Assembly (NCBI GenBank): GCA_963705885.1
Contig: OY970120.1
Coordinates: forward strand, 3,410,001 to 3,474,000
Length of the DNA stretch: 64,000 nt
Origin: MFD01275-c22 sp963705885
Lineage (GTDB): Bacteria > Actinomycetota > Actinomycetes > JACCUZ01
Direction: 5' to 3'
Each line of letters starts with the position of its first letter. Within the stretch, counting starts at the first letter, position 1. Both the position numbers and the translations under genes were made by a program. A model generated the notes under the pieces. That model saw only the letters and a list, made by a program, of their open reading frames with translations. It did not search any database and had not been told where the DNA came from. This document shows positions 56,220 through 64,000 of this stretch, piece by piece.

Positions 56220-57746
56220 ATGTCCGCCGCCACCAGCGCCCCCGACGCGTCAGAGCACGACGCGGAGTCCCGCCGGTTCCGCTTCCCCAGCGCGTTCACC
56301 GTCCTGTTCGGGGTCACGCTCACGGTGTGGCTGCTCGCCTTCCTGATCCCGACGGGCGAGTACCGGACCGACCCCGACTCGGGGCGGCCGATCCCGGGCA
56401 GCTACGAGGAGGTCGACGCCGGCCTGTCCTTCGTCGACCGCCTCTACCAGCTGTTCATGGCCCCGGTGAACGGTCTCTACGGCGTCCGCGACGCCGCGAC
56501 CGGCTTCATCGGCCCCTACGAGTCCGGAGAGCTCTTCGGGGCGGCCGGGGTCTTCTTCTTCGTGGTGGCGATCGGCATCTTCATCACGATGACCATGCGG
56601 TCAGGGGCCATCGACGCGGGGATCGCCCGCGTCGGCGTCCGGTTCGGCGGTCGGGGGGTCCCGCTGCTGATCGTGCTCATGGTCCTGTTCTCCATCGGGG
56701 GGACCACCGAGGGCATGGCCGAGGAGACCCTCGGCTTCTACGGCCTGGTCGTCCCGCTGGCCCTCAGCCTCGGCTACGACCGTCTCACCGCCGCGGCGGT
56801 CATCATCGTCGGTGCCGGTGTCGGGACCTTGGCGTCGACGGTCAACCCCTTCGCCACCGGGGCAGCCTCCGGCGCGGCCGACATCTCGATCGGTGACGGC
56901 ATCGTGCTCAGGGTGCTCATGTACCTGACCCTGACCACCGTGACGATCGCCTACGTGGTCAGGTACGCCGCCCGGGTCAAGGCCGACCCTGCGCGGTCCC
57001 TGGTCGGGTTCCTCCCTGAGGACTCGGCGGCGACCGAGCTGCCCGACGCGGCGCCGCCGCTCACCACGCGGCACCGGGCGGTGCTGTGGCTCATGGCCGG
57101 CACGTTCGCCATGATGATCTTCGCGATCGTCCCCTGGGCGCAGGTCATCAGCGGCCCGGACGCCGCGTCGTACGGCTGGCAGCTCGACTGGTACTTCCCC
57201 GAGCTCGCGGCGCTGTTCCTGGTGATGGCCATCGTGATCGGCCTGGTCGCCGGTCTCGGGGAGAAGGGCCTGACCGGCACGGTCGTGTCCGGCGCCGGCG
57301 ACTTCATCGGCGCCGCGCTGATCATCGTCCTGGCGCGCGGCGTCACGGTGATCATGAACAACTCGAAGATCACCGACACCATCCTCAACGCGCTGGAGGG
57401 CTCGGTCAGCGGCACGTCGTCCGCGGTGTTCGGGGGGCTGATGTTCGTGGTCAACATCCCCCTGGCCTTCCTCGTACCGTCCAGCTCCGGGCACGCGACC
57501 CTGGCCATGCCCGTCCTCGCGCCGCTGGCCGACTTCGCAGGCGTCGACCGCGCCATCGTCGTGACGGCGTTCCAGTCGGCATCGGGCTGGATGAACCTGT
57601 TCACCCCGACCTCGGCGGTCGTCATGGGTGGTCTCGCGCTCGCCCGCGTCGGCTACGACCGCTTCGTGCGCTTCATGGCGCCACTTCTCGGGATCCTGTT
57701 CGTCATGACGCTGGCCTTCGTCGCGATCGGCGCCGCCGTGAGCTGA
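56220..57746 (+). CDS. YfcC-family carrier, probable arginine/ornithine exchanger
   Basis: The 508-residue membrane protein has about twelve spans and the YfcC/C4-dicarboxylate carrier hallmarks: LLAFLIPTGEYRTD near the N-terminus, a GGTTEGMAEETLGFYGLVVP block, GAGVGTLASTVNPFATG in the first half, and the PSSSGHATLAMPVLAPL and SGWMNLFTPTSAVVMGG blocks in the second. GAGGAG lies about five bases before the ATG at 56220. Being divergent from arcABC, it is the probable arginine/ornithine exchanger (ArcD role). This is inference, because YfcC proteins carry varied substrates. Confidence 0.88.
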   Translation: MSAATSAPDASEHDAESRRFRFPSAFTVLFGVTLTVWLLAFLIPTGEYRTDPDSGRPIPGSYEEVDAGLSFVDRLYQLFMAPVNGLYGVRDAATGFIGPYESGELFGAAGVFFFVVAIGIFITMTMRSGAIDAGIARVGVRFGGRGVPLLIVLMVLFSIGGTTEGMAEETLGFYGLVVPLALSLGYDRLTAAAVIIVGAGVGTLASTVNPFATGAASGAADISIGDGIVLRVLMYLTLTTVTIAYVVRYAARVKADPARSLVGFLPEDSAATELPDAAPPLTTRHRAVLWLMAGTFAMMIFAIVPWAQVISGPDAASYGWQLDWYFPELAALFLVMAIVIGLVAGLGEKGLTGTVVSGAGDFIGAALIIVLARGVTVIMNNSKITDTILNALEGSVSGTSSAVFGGLMFVVNIPLAFLVPSSSGHATLAMPVLAPLADFAGVDRAIVVTAFQSASGWMNLFTPTSAVVMGGLALARVGYDRFVRFMAPLLGILFVMTLAFVAIGAAVS

Positions 57747-57817
57747 CCGGCCCGCCGTCACCCGCGACGACGGCCGGACCCGTCAGCTGGTCTGCCGGGT
57801 CCGGCCGTCGCGACGGC

Positions 57818-58873
57818 CTAGGGACGAGCCTCGAGGACGATGTTGAACGGCGTCTCGGCCGCCCGGCGGAACCGGGTGAACCCGGCGTCGGTCGCGATCT
57901 GGCGGATCGCGGCCTCGCCGGCCTGGGCACCGAGGGCGTAGCCACCGCGCTGCGAGAGCGCGTTCGGCACGCAGAGGTAGGACGAGAAGTTGTAGTACAC
58001 CCGGCCGACCGGGTTGAGGTTGTCGGCCACGGTGTCCCCGGCCGCCGGCTCGACGATCAGCCACGTGCCGTCCCGGTCCAGCGACTCGCGGATGTGCCGC
58101 GCCGCCGAGAGCGGGTCGCCCATGTCGTGCAGGCAGTCGAAGGTGGCCACGAGGTCGTACCCGCTGCCGCCGAACGTCTGCGCCGACGCCACCTCGAACG
58201 ACACGCGGTCGGCCACTCCCGCGTCCGCTGCCCGCTTGCGGGCGAGCTCGATCGATCCCTGGTGGTAGTCCGACCCGGCCACGCGGGTCTTCTCGTACTC
58301 CGAGGCCATCAGCACGCTGGACGCCCCGAGCCCGCAGCCCACGTCCGCGACCATCGCCCCGGCCCGCAGCTTGGCCTCGACGCCCTCCAGCGCCGGGATC
58401 CAGCTCGGCACCAGGTTCGCCGCGTAGCCGGGCCGGAAGAACGCCTCGCACCCGACGAAGACGTCCTCGTCGTGCTCGTGCCAGCCGAAGCCGGCGCCGG
58501 TGCGGAACGCCTCGGTGATCTGGGGCTCCGCCTTGAGGCTGCCGAGCGCGAGCACGAACGCGCCGGGCAGGTAGGCCGGACCGTCGGGGTCGGTGAGCAG
58601 GAACGCCTGCTCCTCGGTCAGCGAGTAGACGTCCTCGCCGTCCGCGCGGGTCACGTACCCCCCGGCAGCCTGGCCGCGCAGCCACTCGGTCACGTACCGC
58701 GCGTCGGTGCCGGTGCGCTCCGCGAGCTGGTCCGGGGTCGCCGGCCCTTCGAGGAGCCCCTTGAACAGCCCCAGCTTGTGCCCGATCACCACGCCCCCGG
58801 CGGCCATCGTGGCCCCGAGGTCGCCAGCGAACCGCCCGATGAAGTCGTTGATCTTGTCCATGTCCAGCGCCAT
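57818..58873 (-). CDS. Winged-helix SAM methyltransferase (Rv2258c-like)
   Basis: The 351-residue protein has an N-terminal winged-helix region (KGLLEGPATPDQLAERTGTD) with a TDPDGPAYLPG segment, then a methyltransferase core with motif I MVADVGCGLGASS and the FDCLHDMGDP motif. From memory, this is the domain order of Rv2258c-type proteins. ATG at 58873 has TGGAGG at good distance; a longer reading to 59068 would run into the opposite gene and is rejected. It is divergent from the hydrolase-glycosyltransferase gene with TTGCAA-type repeats between. Confidence 0.87.
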   Translation of the reverse strand: MALDMDKINDFIGRFAGDLGATMAAGGVVIGHKLGLFKGLLEGPATPDQLAERTGTDARYVTEWLRGQAAGGYVTRADGEDVYSLTEEQAFLLTDPDGPAYLPGAFVLALGSLKAEPQITEAFRTGAGFGWHEHDEDVFVGCEAFFRPGYAANLVPSWIPALEGVEAKLRAGAMVADVGCGLGASSVLMASEYEKTRVAGSDYHQGSIELARKRAADAGVADRVSFEVASAQTFGGSGYDLVATFDCLHDMGDPLSAARHIRESLDRDGTWLIVEPAAGDTVADNLNPVGRVYYNFSSYLCVPNALSQRGGYALGAQAGEAAIRQIATDAGFTRFRRAAETPFNIVLEARP

Positions 58874-58935
58874 CTCGGCCTCCAGTGCAGAGGGGCCGGT
58901 CGGTCCGACCTCCTGGGGCCACCGTCGCCACGGCG

Positions 58936-58965
58936 GTTGCAGTCTCGTTGCAACAGCGCTGCAAT
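58936..58965. promoter_or_regulatory. TTGCAA-type inverted repeats between divergent genes
   Basis: GTTGCAG (58936-58942), the perfect palindrome GTTGCAAC (58947-58954) and TGCAA (58960-58964) lie together in the 142-base gap between the methyltransferase and the hydrolase-glycosyltransferase starts. TTGCAA is a common half-site for MarR-type regulators. No regulator gene adjoins, so the protein is unknown. Confidence 0.5.
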
Positions 58966-59015
58966 GGCTTCGAGGACGCTGCTTCAGCAGACGTCGAGCG
59001 AGGGAAGGCACCGCC

Positions 59016-61128
59016 GTGCGCGCGATGTACCCGGACCGGGACGGCTTCGTCGAGCGCGACGGGGTCAAGGTGGGCTTCGAGGTCTACGGCTCCGGGCCGA
59101 CGACGGTCGTCCTCGTCCCCACGGGCGCGATCGTGCACTCGCGGGCGTGGAAGGCACAGATCCCCTACCTCGCGCGCTTCTACCGCGTGGTGGCCATCGA
59201 CCCGCGGGGCAACGGCCGCTCCGACCGGCCACGGGACCCAACGGCGTACGCCGACACCGAGCTGGTCGCGGACACGCTGGCCGTGATGGACGAGGTCGGC
59301 GTCGACCGGGCCGTGCTCGTCGGCCTGTGCGCGAGCGTGTGGCCGGCCGCCGTGCTCGCGGCCGAGAGCCCCCACCGGGTCGCGGCCATCTTCTCGCTGT
59401 CCGCGTGGATGCCCCACCTCACCCCGCTCGACCCGCACCGCAGCGCCGCGCCGTGGGACGAGCCGCTCGAGCGCTATGAGGGCTGGAACAAGCAGAACAA
59501 GCACTACTGGCAGCGTGACTGGCGTGACTTCGCCGAGTTCTTCTTCGACCAGATGCTGCCGGAGCCGCACTCGACGAAGCAGTGGGAGGACTGCGTCGGG
59601 TGGGCCCTGGAGACCGACGTGCAGGCCATGATCGCCGACGCCGAGGCTCCCCTCTGCGTGAGCGACCGGGCAGGCGTCGAGGCGGTGCTCAGGCGCATCA
59701 GCTGCCCGGTACTCGCGGTGCACGGCGCGGCCGACCGGTGCCAGCCGCGGCGTCGGTCCGAGCTGTTCGCCGAGCTCACCGGCGGCCGGTTCCTCGGGCT
59801 CGAGGGCGCCGGTCACCTACCCCAGGCGCGCGAGCCCGTGCTCGTCAACCACCTCCTGCGGGAGTTCGTCGACGGCCTGGACCCACGGCACCGGGCGCCG
59901 GCCAGCTGGACGCGACCCCTGAACCGCCCGCGAAAGCTGCTGATGGTCTCCTCGCCGATCGGGCTCGGCCACGCCCGCCGTGACGTCGCCATCGCCGAGG
60001 AACTGCACCGGCTCCGGCCCGACGTGCAGGTCGACTGGCTCGCACAGGCCCCGGTGAGCGACGTGGTCGCCGCTCGCGGCGGCAACGTGCACCCGGCCTC
60101 GGCGCACCTTGCCAGCGAGGTGGACCACGTCGAGTCCGAGTCCTCCGAGCACGACCTGCACGCCTTCCAGGCCATCCGCCGGATGGACGAGATCCTCGTC
60201 GCCAACTTCATGGTCTTCGACGAGCTGGTCCGGTCGGAGCACTACGACGCGTGGGTCGCCGACGAGGGCTGGGACGTCGACTACTTCCTGCACGAGAACC
60301 CCGAGCTGAAGTCCTCGCCCTACCTCTGGCTGACCGACTTCGTCGGCTGGCTGCCGATGCCCGACGGGGGCGAGCCGGAGCGGCGCCTGACCACCGACTA
60401 CAACGCCGAGATGGTCGAGCAGATCGAGCGGTTCCCGCGCCTGCGGGACCGGTCCGTGTTCGTCGGCGACCCCGAGGACTGCGTGCCCGACGGGCTGGGG
60501 GACGGGCTGCCGTCGATCCGCGACTGGACCGAGTCGCACTTCGACTTCGCCGGCTACGTCACCGGGTACGAGCCGCTGACCGACGACGAGCGCCTGGAGG
60601 TCCGCGCGTCGCTCGGCTGGGCGGAGGACGAGAAGGTCGTCGTCGTCGCGGTCGGAGGCACGTCCGTCGGCGCCCCGCTGCTGCGCCGTGCCGTCGCGGC
60701 GTACCCGGCCGCGGTCGCCGCGACCCCGGGACTGCGGATGGTCGTCGTCGCCGGCCCGCGCATCGACCCCGACGTCGCTGGGCGCACCGGCCGGCGTGGA
60801 GGTGCACGGCTACGTCCCCGACCTCTACCGCCTGCTCGCCGCGAGCGACCTGGGCGTCGTGCAGGGCGGCCTCACGACCTGCATGGAGCTGGTGGCCAAC
60901 CGCAGGCCGTTCCTGTACGTCCCCCTGCGCCACCACTTCGAGCAGACCTTCCACGTCCCTCACCGGCTGTCCCGCTACGGGGCCGGCCGCCGGCTGGACT
61001 ACGACGAGACCGTGCCCGAGCAGCTCGCCGCCGCGATCGCCGCCGAGGTCGGGAAGCCCGTGTCGTACGCGGCGGTCGCCACCGACGGGGCGGCGCGCGC
61101 GGCCCGGCACATCGCCGAACTGCTCTGA
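59016..61128 (+). pseudogene. Alpha/beta-hydrolase fused to an MGT/MurG-like glycosyltransferase, frame broken by one extra base
   Basis: The GTG at 59016 (AAGG seven bases before) opens a 703-residue two-domain protein. Residues about 1-290 form an alpha/beta hydrolase with VVAIDPRGNGRSDRP, the elbow VGLCASVWPA where Cys replaces the usual Ser, HGAADRCQP (acid) and GAGHLPQAREP (His). Residues about 305-703 are a GT1/GT28-like glycosyltransferase beginning LLMVSSPIGLGHARRD. Around 60767-60771 (GACCCCGACG) an extra base shifts the frame; the donor-binding end (VEVHGYVPDLYRLLAASD, VVQGGLTTCMELV) continues one frame over. The fusion is unusual and the break may be a sequencing error. Confidence 0.82.
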
Positions 61129-61185
61129 GCACCCGTAGGCGCCGCCGCCTCCTCCGCTGTGTGCAGCTGGCTCCGCGGCAGGCGA

Positions 61186-61199
61186 CCGGACTGATCCGG
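61186..61199. terminator. Small perfect hairpin between convergent genes
   Basis: CCGGA-CTGA-TCCGG lies about 60 bases past the glycosyltransferase stop and 55 before the TetR gene's end. It could act in either direction. The rest of the 125-base gap shows nothing else I can support. Confidence 0.4.
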
Positions 61200-61253
61200 C
61201 ATTACCGAGCGACGCTGAACCGCCGCTCATGCCGAGATCAGTGCAGCGATCCG

Positions 61254-61859
61254 TTACGTCGGCGGTGTTTCGAGGGCCTGTTTGACGAGGGCGTCGACCA
61301 TCCATTGCTGGAGGGCGCTGACTTCTCCGGGCGCGAGTCCGGCGACGTCGCTCAGCCAGACGCGGGTCTCGATGCCACATGCGGCGCGGAGTGCCAGCGC
61401 GAGCCGGTGGAGGCTCTCCTCCCCGATCGACTCGGCGATGGGCGCGAGCGCCTCAAGGAACCACGGAATGACGCGGCCCTGGCGCAGCGGCAGCTCGTGC
61501 GGCACCTCGCCCAGCGAGAGCCGCAACATCGCACGCTGCTGCGGCTCATTCTCCTGCACGAGGCCGATGACGAACCCGGCAACGGCGGCCACGCGTTCGT
61601 CCAGCGCTTCCGGCGGCGGGTCGGGAAGGACCGACGCGGCTCCTGTCTCCGGGAATGCCGCGGCGAGAAGCTCGGCCTGTGACGCGAAGTAGCGGTAGGC
61701 GGTCGGGCGAGAGATCCCGGCAGCCTCGGCGACCTCCTCGACGCGGGGCGTGTCGCCCGCGGTGATCAGCTCGCGCGCGGCGGCGATCAGTTGGTCGCGG
61801 GTCCGTTGCTTCTGCCGCGTGCGACCCGACTCGAGGTAGTCCGTTGACATGGCGTTCAT
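61254..61859 (-). CDS. TetR-family transcriptional regulator
   Basis: The 201-residue protein has the TetR N-terminal helix-turn-helix (EEVAEAAGISRPTAYRYFASQ) preceded by RTRQKQRTRDQLIAAARELI, then an all-helical ligand domain. It is divergent from the cupin gene, and the gap between them holds TGTCA-N6-TGACA, its likely operator. ATG at 61859 or 61850 are both possible starts. It probably represses the cupin gene and itself. Composition here is less GC-extreme than around it. Confidence 0.88.
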   Translation of the reverse strand: MNAMSTDYLESGRTRQKQRTRDQLIAAARELITAGDTPRVEEVAEAAGISRPTAYRYFASQAELLAAAFPETGAASVLPDPPPEALDERVAAVAGFVIGLVQENEPQQRAMLRLSLGEVPHELPLRQGRVIPWFLEALAPIAESIGEESLHRLALALRAACGIETRVWLSDVAGLAPGEVSALQQWMVDALVKQALETPPT

Positions 61860-61863
61860 GATA

Positions 61864-61879
61864 TGTCAATCTCATGACA
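61864..61879. promoter_or_regulatory. TetR operator candidate, TGTCA-ATCTCA-TGACA
   Basis: A perfect five-base inverted repeat with a six-base centre lies between the TetR start (61859) and the cupin start (61913). A second arrangement, TTGACAT (61844-61850) with ATGTCAA (61863-61869), overlaps it. The A/T-rich patch would also suit the promoters of both genes. Confidence 0.6.
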
Positions 61880-61912
61880 AGACTCAAGTCTCACGAACGA
61901 TCGGAGTGTCAG

Positions 61913-62383
61913 ATGACGGAACGGACGACGCTCGCGCCGGTGATCCGAAAGGCCGGCGAGGGCGAGAAGCGATGGTTCTTCGGCGGTGGCGTTTTCACCT
62001 GGAAGCTCAGCAGCGCTAACGAGGACATCGGCCTGTGGGAGGTCGACATGGTCGAGGGTAAGTGGACCCCGATCCACACCCACCCGGTCTCGGAGTCCAT
62101 GTGGGTGCTTGAGGGGCAAATCCAGTACCGCGTCAACGAAGATGAACACGAACTCGGTGCCGGCGACTTCGTCATGGTGCCCGCGGGCGTGCCACACGCC
62201 TTTGTCGTCAAGAGCCCGACCGCCAAGGTGCTCGGCATCCAGCCGACCTGCGAGTGCGAACCCTTCTACCGCGGCGCCAGCGAGCCCTTCGAAGGATCGG
62301 CCTGCATCGTCGACTTCGCCAGGATCGCCCTGAGCGCCGAGCAGAACGGCGGCATCGAGATCGTTGGACCCCCACCGTTCTAG
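61913..62383 (+). CDS. Cupin-domain protein
   Basis: The 156-residue protein has one cupin barrel: motif 1 PIHTHPVSESMWVLEGQ (two His) and motif 2 ending GDFVMVPAGVPHAF (His), so a metal site is likely. It could be a small-molecule dioxygenase or isomerase or a binding protein. The C-terminus has CECEPFYRG. ATG at 61913 has GGAG six bases before it, and upstream ATGs fall in the operator. It is controlled in all likelihood by the divergent TetR. Its lower GC and codon choice suggest that the pair was acquired together. Confidence 0.83.
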   Translation: MTERTTLAPVIRKAGEGEKRWFFGGGVFTWKLSSANEDIGLWEVDMVEGKWTPIHTHPVSESMWVLEGQIQYRVNEDEHELGAGDFVMVPAGVPHAFVVKSPTAKVLGIQPTCECEPFYRGASEPFEGSACIVDFARIALSAEQNGGIEIVGPPPF

Positions 62384-62513
62384 TGGGGTCCGACCATGCC
62401 GCAATGCGGGCGCTCGGTATGTGCCGCTACCGAGTGGCTCAGGCTCCTGAGTCCGCGCTGCCCCCTCGGCTGGTTCCTCACTCGCGCAGGTCGGGTGGTG
62501 GTCGGTTGTGTCC

Positions 62514-62531
62514 GGGTGGGTGGGGTTCGGG
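62514..62531 (+). other. G-quadruplex motif in the gap downstream of the cupin gene
   Basis: GGGTGGGTGGGGTTCGGG has four runs of three or more G with loops of one, one and three bases, a strong quadruplex consensus on the plus strand. It lies in the 306-base gene-free gap (62384-62689), which holds otherwise only the direct repeats at 62587-62678 and no ORF I accept. Confidence 0.45.
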
Positions 62532-62586
62532 TCCGATGGTGCGTCCGTCGTGGTGGTGCATGGACAACGGTTTGCGGACTCTCGAT

Positions 62587-62678
62587 CACAACCACTCGTG
62601 CATGATCACCGGCGGTGGGAGGGGGCGCGGACCTGCAGGCACCCGCCGCCACAACCACTCGTGCATGATCACCGACGG
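62587..62678. repeat. Two copies of a 29-base direct repeat
   Basis: Copies at 62587-62615 and 62650-62678 begin CACAACCACTCGTGCATGAT and match at 28 of 29 positions, 63 bases apart. Each includes the palindrome TGATCA. Position is between the cupin end and the convergent TPR gene end. Two copies with a dispersed look suggest a genome-wide intergenic repeat element rather than an array. Confidence 0.7.
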
Positions 62679-62689
62679 CAGGAGGGGGG

Positions 62690-64000
62690 TCAGGCGCGGG
62701 CGATCGCGGACGCCCGGTCGGCGACCCGGCCCATGCCGGCCGCAGTGGCCAGCGAGAGCGACTCCGCGGACAGCGCCGCGGCCGCGGGGTCACCGACCGA
62801 CCGGGCGACAGTGGCCTGCTGGAGAAGAGCCTCGGCGAGGACGGGCACCCAACCCTGCGACCGGGCCGCGCCGACGAGGGGTGCCAGCACCTCCCGCGCC
62901 CGGACGTGGTCGCCGGCGGCCAGCCAGGCCCGCGCGAGCGCGAGGTAGGACTCCGCGCCGAGCAGCCACACCCGGCCCTCGGGCGCCTGGACGTCGCGCA
63001 GCAGGGCGTCCGCGGCCGACAGCTGCGCGAGGTCACCGGTCACGTCGGCGAGCAACGCCCGGCAGCCCAGGACGTACGCCTCGGCGTCGTCCTGCTCCGC
63101 GGCGGCGAGCCCCTCCCGCAGCAGGTCCGCCGCCTCGGTGCCCTCGCCGACCTCCACCAGCGTGCCGGCCAGCATCAGGCAGGCCGTGGAACGCCACCAG
63201 GGGTGCTCGCCGCCGACGGTCTCGGCGACCGCGGCCCGGCCCACCTCCAGCGCCTCCTCGGGACGCCCGGCGAGGCGTAGCAGCCAGCCGAGGCGGGCCC
63301 GGAACCACAGGCCGTAGGCGCGGTAGCCGCTGCGCTCGTTGACCTCGAGCGCCGCCCGGATCCGCGCCTCGGCGAGCCCCCAGTCCGCGGCGGCCACGGC
63401 CGGGTAGGCGGAGTCGAAGACGCACCATTGCAGCCGCCACAGGTCCCCCCGGCGACGCAGCGCGGGCTCCAGCTCGTCGAGCACCGCGGCGTTGGACCGC
63501 ACGTCCCCGAGGAACACGTACGCCGTCTTGAGCCCGTCCAGCGCCGACACCAGCGCCGCCGGGTCGTCGGAGGACCGGGCAGCCGCCACGGCCGCCTCCC
63601 CGGCGGCCACGGCGTCGGTCAGCCGCAGCCTGTTGCTGGCGATCACCGCCCGGCGGGCCAGCAGGTCTGCCTCCATGCTGCGGTCGCCGAGGGAACGGGC
63701 GAGCACGAGCCCCCGCTCGACGTGGGAGTCGCAGGCGCGGGTCCCCAGCCCGAGCGCGACCGCGACGTCGCCGCCGAGCGCCCGCTGCACCGTCATCTCC
63801 AGCCGCTCGTCGCCGTGCTCGCGGGCGACCTCGACGGCTGTGCGGAGGTCGGCCAGGGCGTCGGCGTAGGCCCCGCGGACCTCGAGCGCCCGTGCCCGCA
63901 CGAGCAGCGCCCGGCCGAGCACCTCGGCCGAGCCGGCCCCGGCAGCGGTCGTGGCCGCGTGCGAGGCCAGCTCCTCGGCATCGCTCGCGGCCGACCTCGC
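62690..64000 (-). CDS. TPR-rich helical protein, C-terminal part (N-terminus beyond the window)
   Basis: The frame is open from the right edge to the stop at 62690, about 436 residues visible. It is a succession of helical repeats of TPR type (for example ADALADLRTAVEVAREHGDERL, AEARIRAALEVNERSGYRAYG). This is the pattern of the C-terminal halves of large STAND/LuxR- or adenylate-cyclase-linked regulators in actinobacteria. No HTH or ATPase is visible in the part seen, and the end (RASAIARA) has no LuxR domain. An effector domain must lie upstream, outside the window, if it exists. Confidence 0.68.
   Translation of the reverse strand, partial: ARSAASDAEELASHAATTAAGAGSAEVLGRALLVRARALEVRGAYADALADLRTAVEVAREHGDERLEMTVQRALGGDVAVALGLGTRACDSHVERGLVLARSLGDRSMEADLLARRAVIASNRLRLTDAVAAGEAAVAAARSSDDPAALVSALDGLKTAYVFLGDVRSNAAVLDELEPALRRRGDLWRLQWCVFDSAYPAVAAADWGLAEARIRAALEVNERSGYRAYGLWFRARLGWLLRLAGRPEEALEVGRAAVAETVGGEHPWWRSTACLMLAGTLVEVGEGTEAADLLREGLAAAEQDDAEAYVLGCRALLADVTGDLAQLSAADALLRDVQAPEGRVWLLGAESYLALARAWLAAGDHVRAREVLAPLVGAARSQGWVPVLAEALLQQATVARSVGDPAAAALSAESLSLATAAGMGRVADRASAIARA

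Noticed and set aside
62587..62678. Possible CRISPR array
   Set aside because: Only two repeat copies, no further units, no cas genes, and repeat copies lie between convergent gene ends.

Overview
The window is strongly GC-rich, codon-biased bacterial chromosome with many GTG starts and GTGA/ATGA gene overlaps. Gene content points to an actinobacterium. A DUF222/HNH protein, a GlgE-type maltosyltransferase pathway, an isobutyryl-CoA mutase, Scy/FilP-like coiled-coil proteins and gatCAB next to an NAD-dependent ligA all fit. I favour Nocardioidaceae or a near relative, but no rRNA is present to prove it. No tRNA, IS element, prophage or CRISPR array was seen. Single-copy metabolic and housekeeping genes dominate.

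Layout. 1-5282: a partial membrane-anchored unknown, a 2-hydroxyacid dehydrogenase, a patatin-like lipase, a lipoprotein sugar dehydrogenase and an FMN-dependent hydroxyacid oxidase. 5284-19107 (minus strand): gatB, a 64-residue membrane protein, gatA, gatC, ligA, a MetE-like protein, then an interruption (nucleoside deaminase, methyltransferase, DUF222/HNH), then mnmA, a cysteine desulfurase, etfA and etfB. 19269-24172: methyltransferase, GH57 branching enzyme, small membrane protein, acyltransferase, methyltransferase and enoyl-CoA hydratase. As I recall it, this block resembles the mycobacterial Rv3028c-Rv3039c region that makes methylglucose lipopolysaccharide. 24217-36306: glgX, glgP, then the translationally coupled run glgE-treS-pep2-glgB, a complete trehalose-to-alpha-glucan (GlgE) pathway.

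36549-38758: two tiny ORFs, a strong hairpin, a long structured leader, a SipW-type secreted protein and a SipW-type signal peptidase. The peptidase carries a copy of its own substrate signature near its C-terminus. 38745-48088: PAP2 enzyme, YbbN-type thioredoxin/TPR protein, icmA, an ECF sigma factor with a coupled membrane protein, meaB, an acetyl-CoA acetyltransferase, methylmalonyl-CoA epimerase and crotonyl-CoA carboxylase/reductase (C4/C5 acyl-CoA metabolism). 48157-51962: two DivIVA/Scy/FilP-like coiled-coil proteins and an AI-2E family permease. 51959-57746: arginine deiminase pathway (arcA, arcB-type OTC, arcC) plus a hydrolase, divergent from a YfcC-type carrier.

57818-64000: a methyltransferase divergent from an alpha/beta-hydrolase-glycosyltransferase fusion, a TetR/cupin pair of different composition, a repeat-bearing intergenic region, and the C-terminal part of a TPR-rich protein running off the right edge.

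Four otherwise well-conserved genes (mnmA, cysteine desulfurase, thiolase, hydrolase-glycosyltransferase) each carry one extra base that breaks the frame. Two of them would be expected to be needed for growth, so I suspect insertion errors in the assembly more than true gene death, but the sequence alone cannot decide. The most interesting items are the SipW peptidase with an embedded substrate motif, the structured leader before its partner, a near-identical palindromic operator shared by etfBA and ccr, and the hydrolase-glycosyltransferase fusion with an apparent Cys nucleophile.
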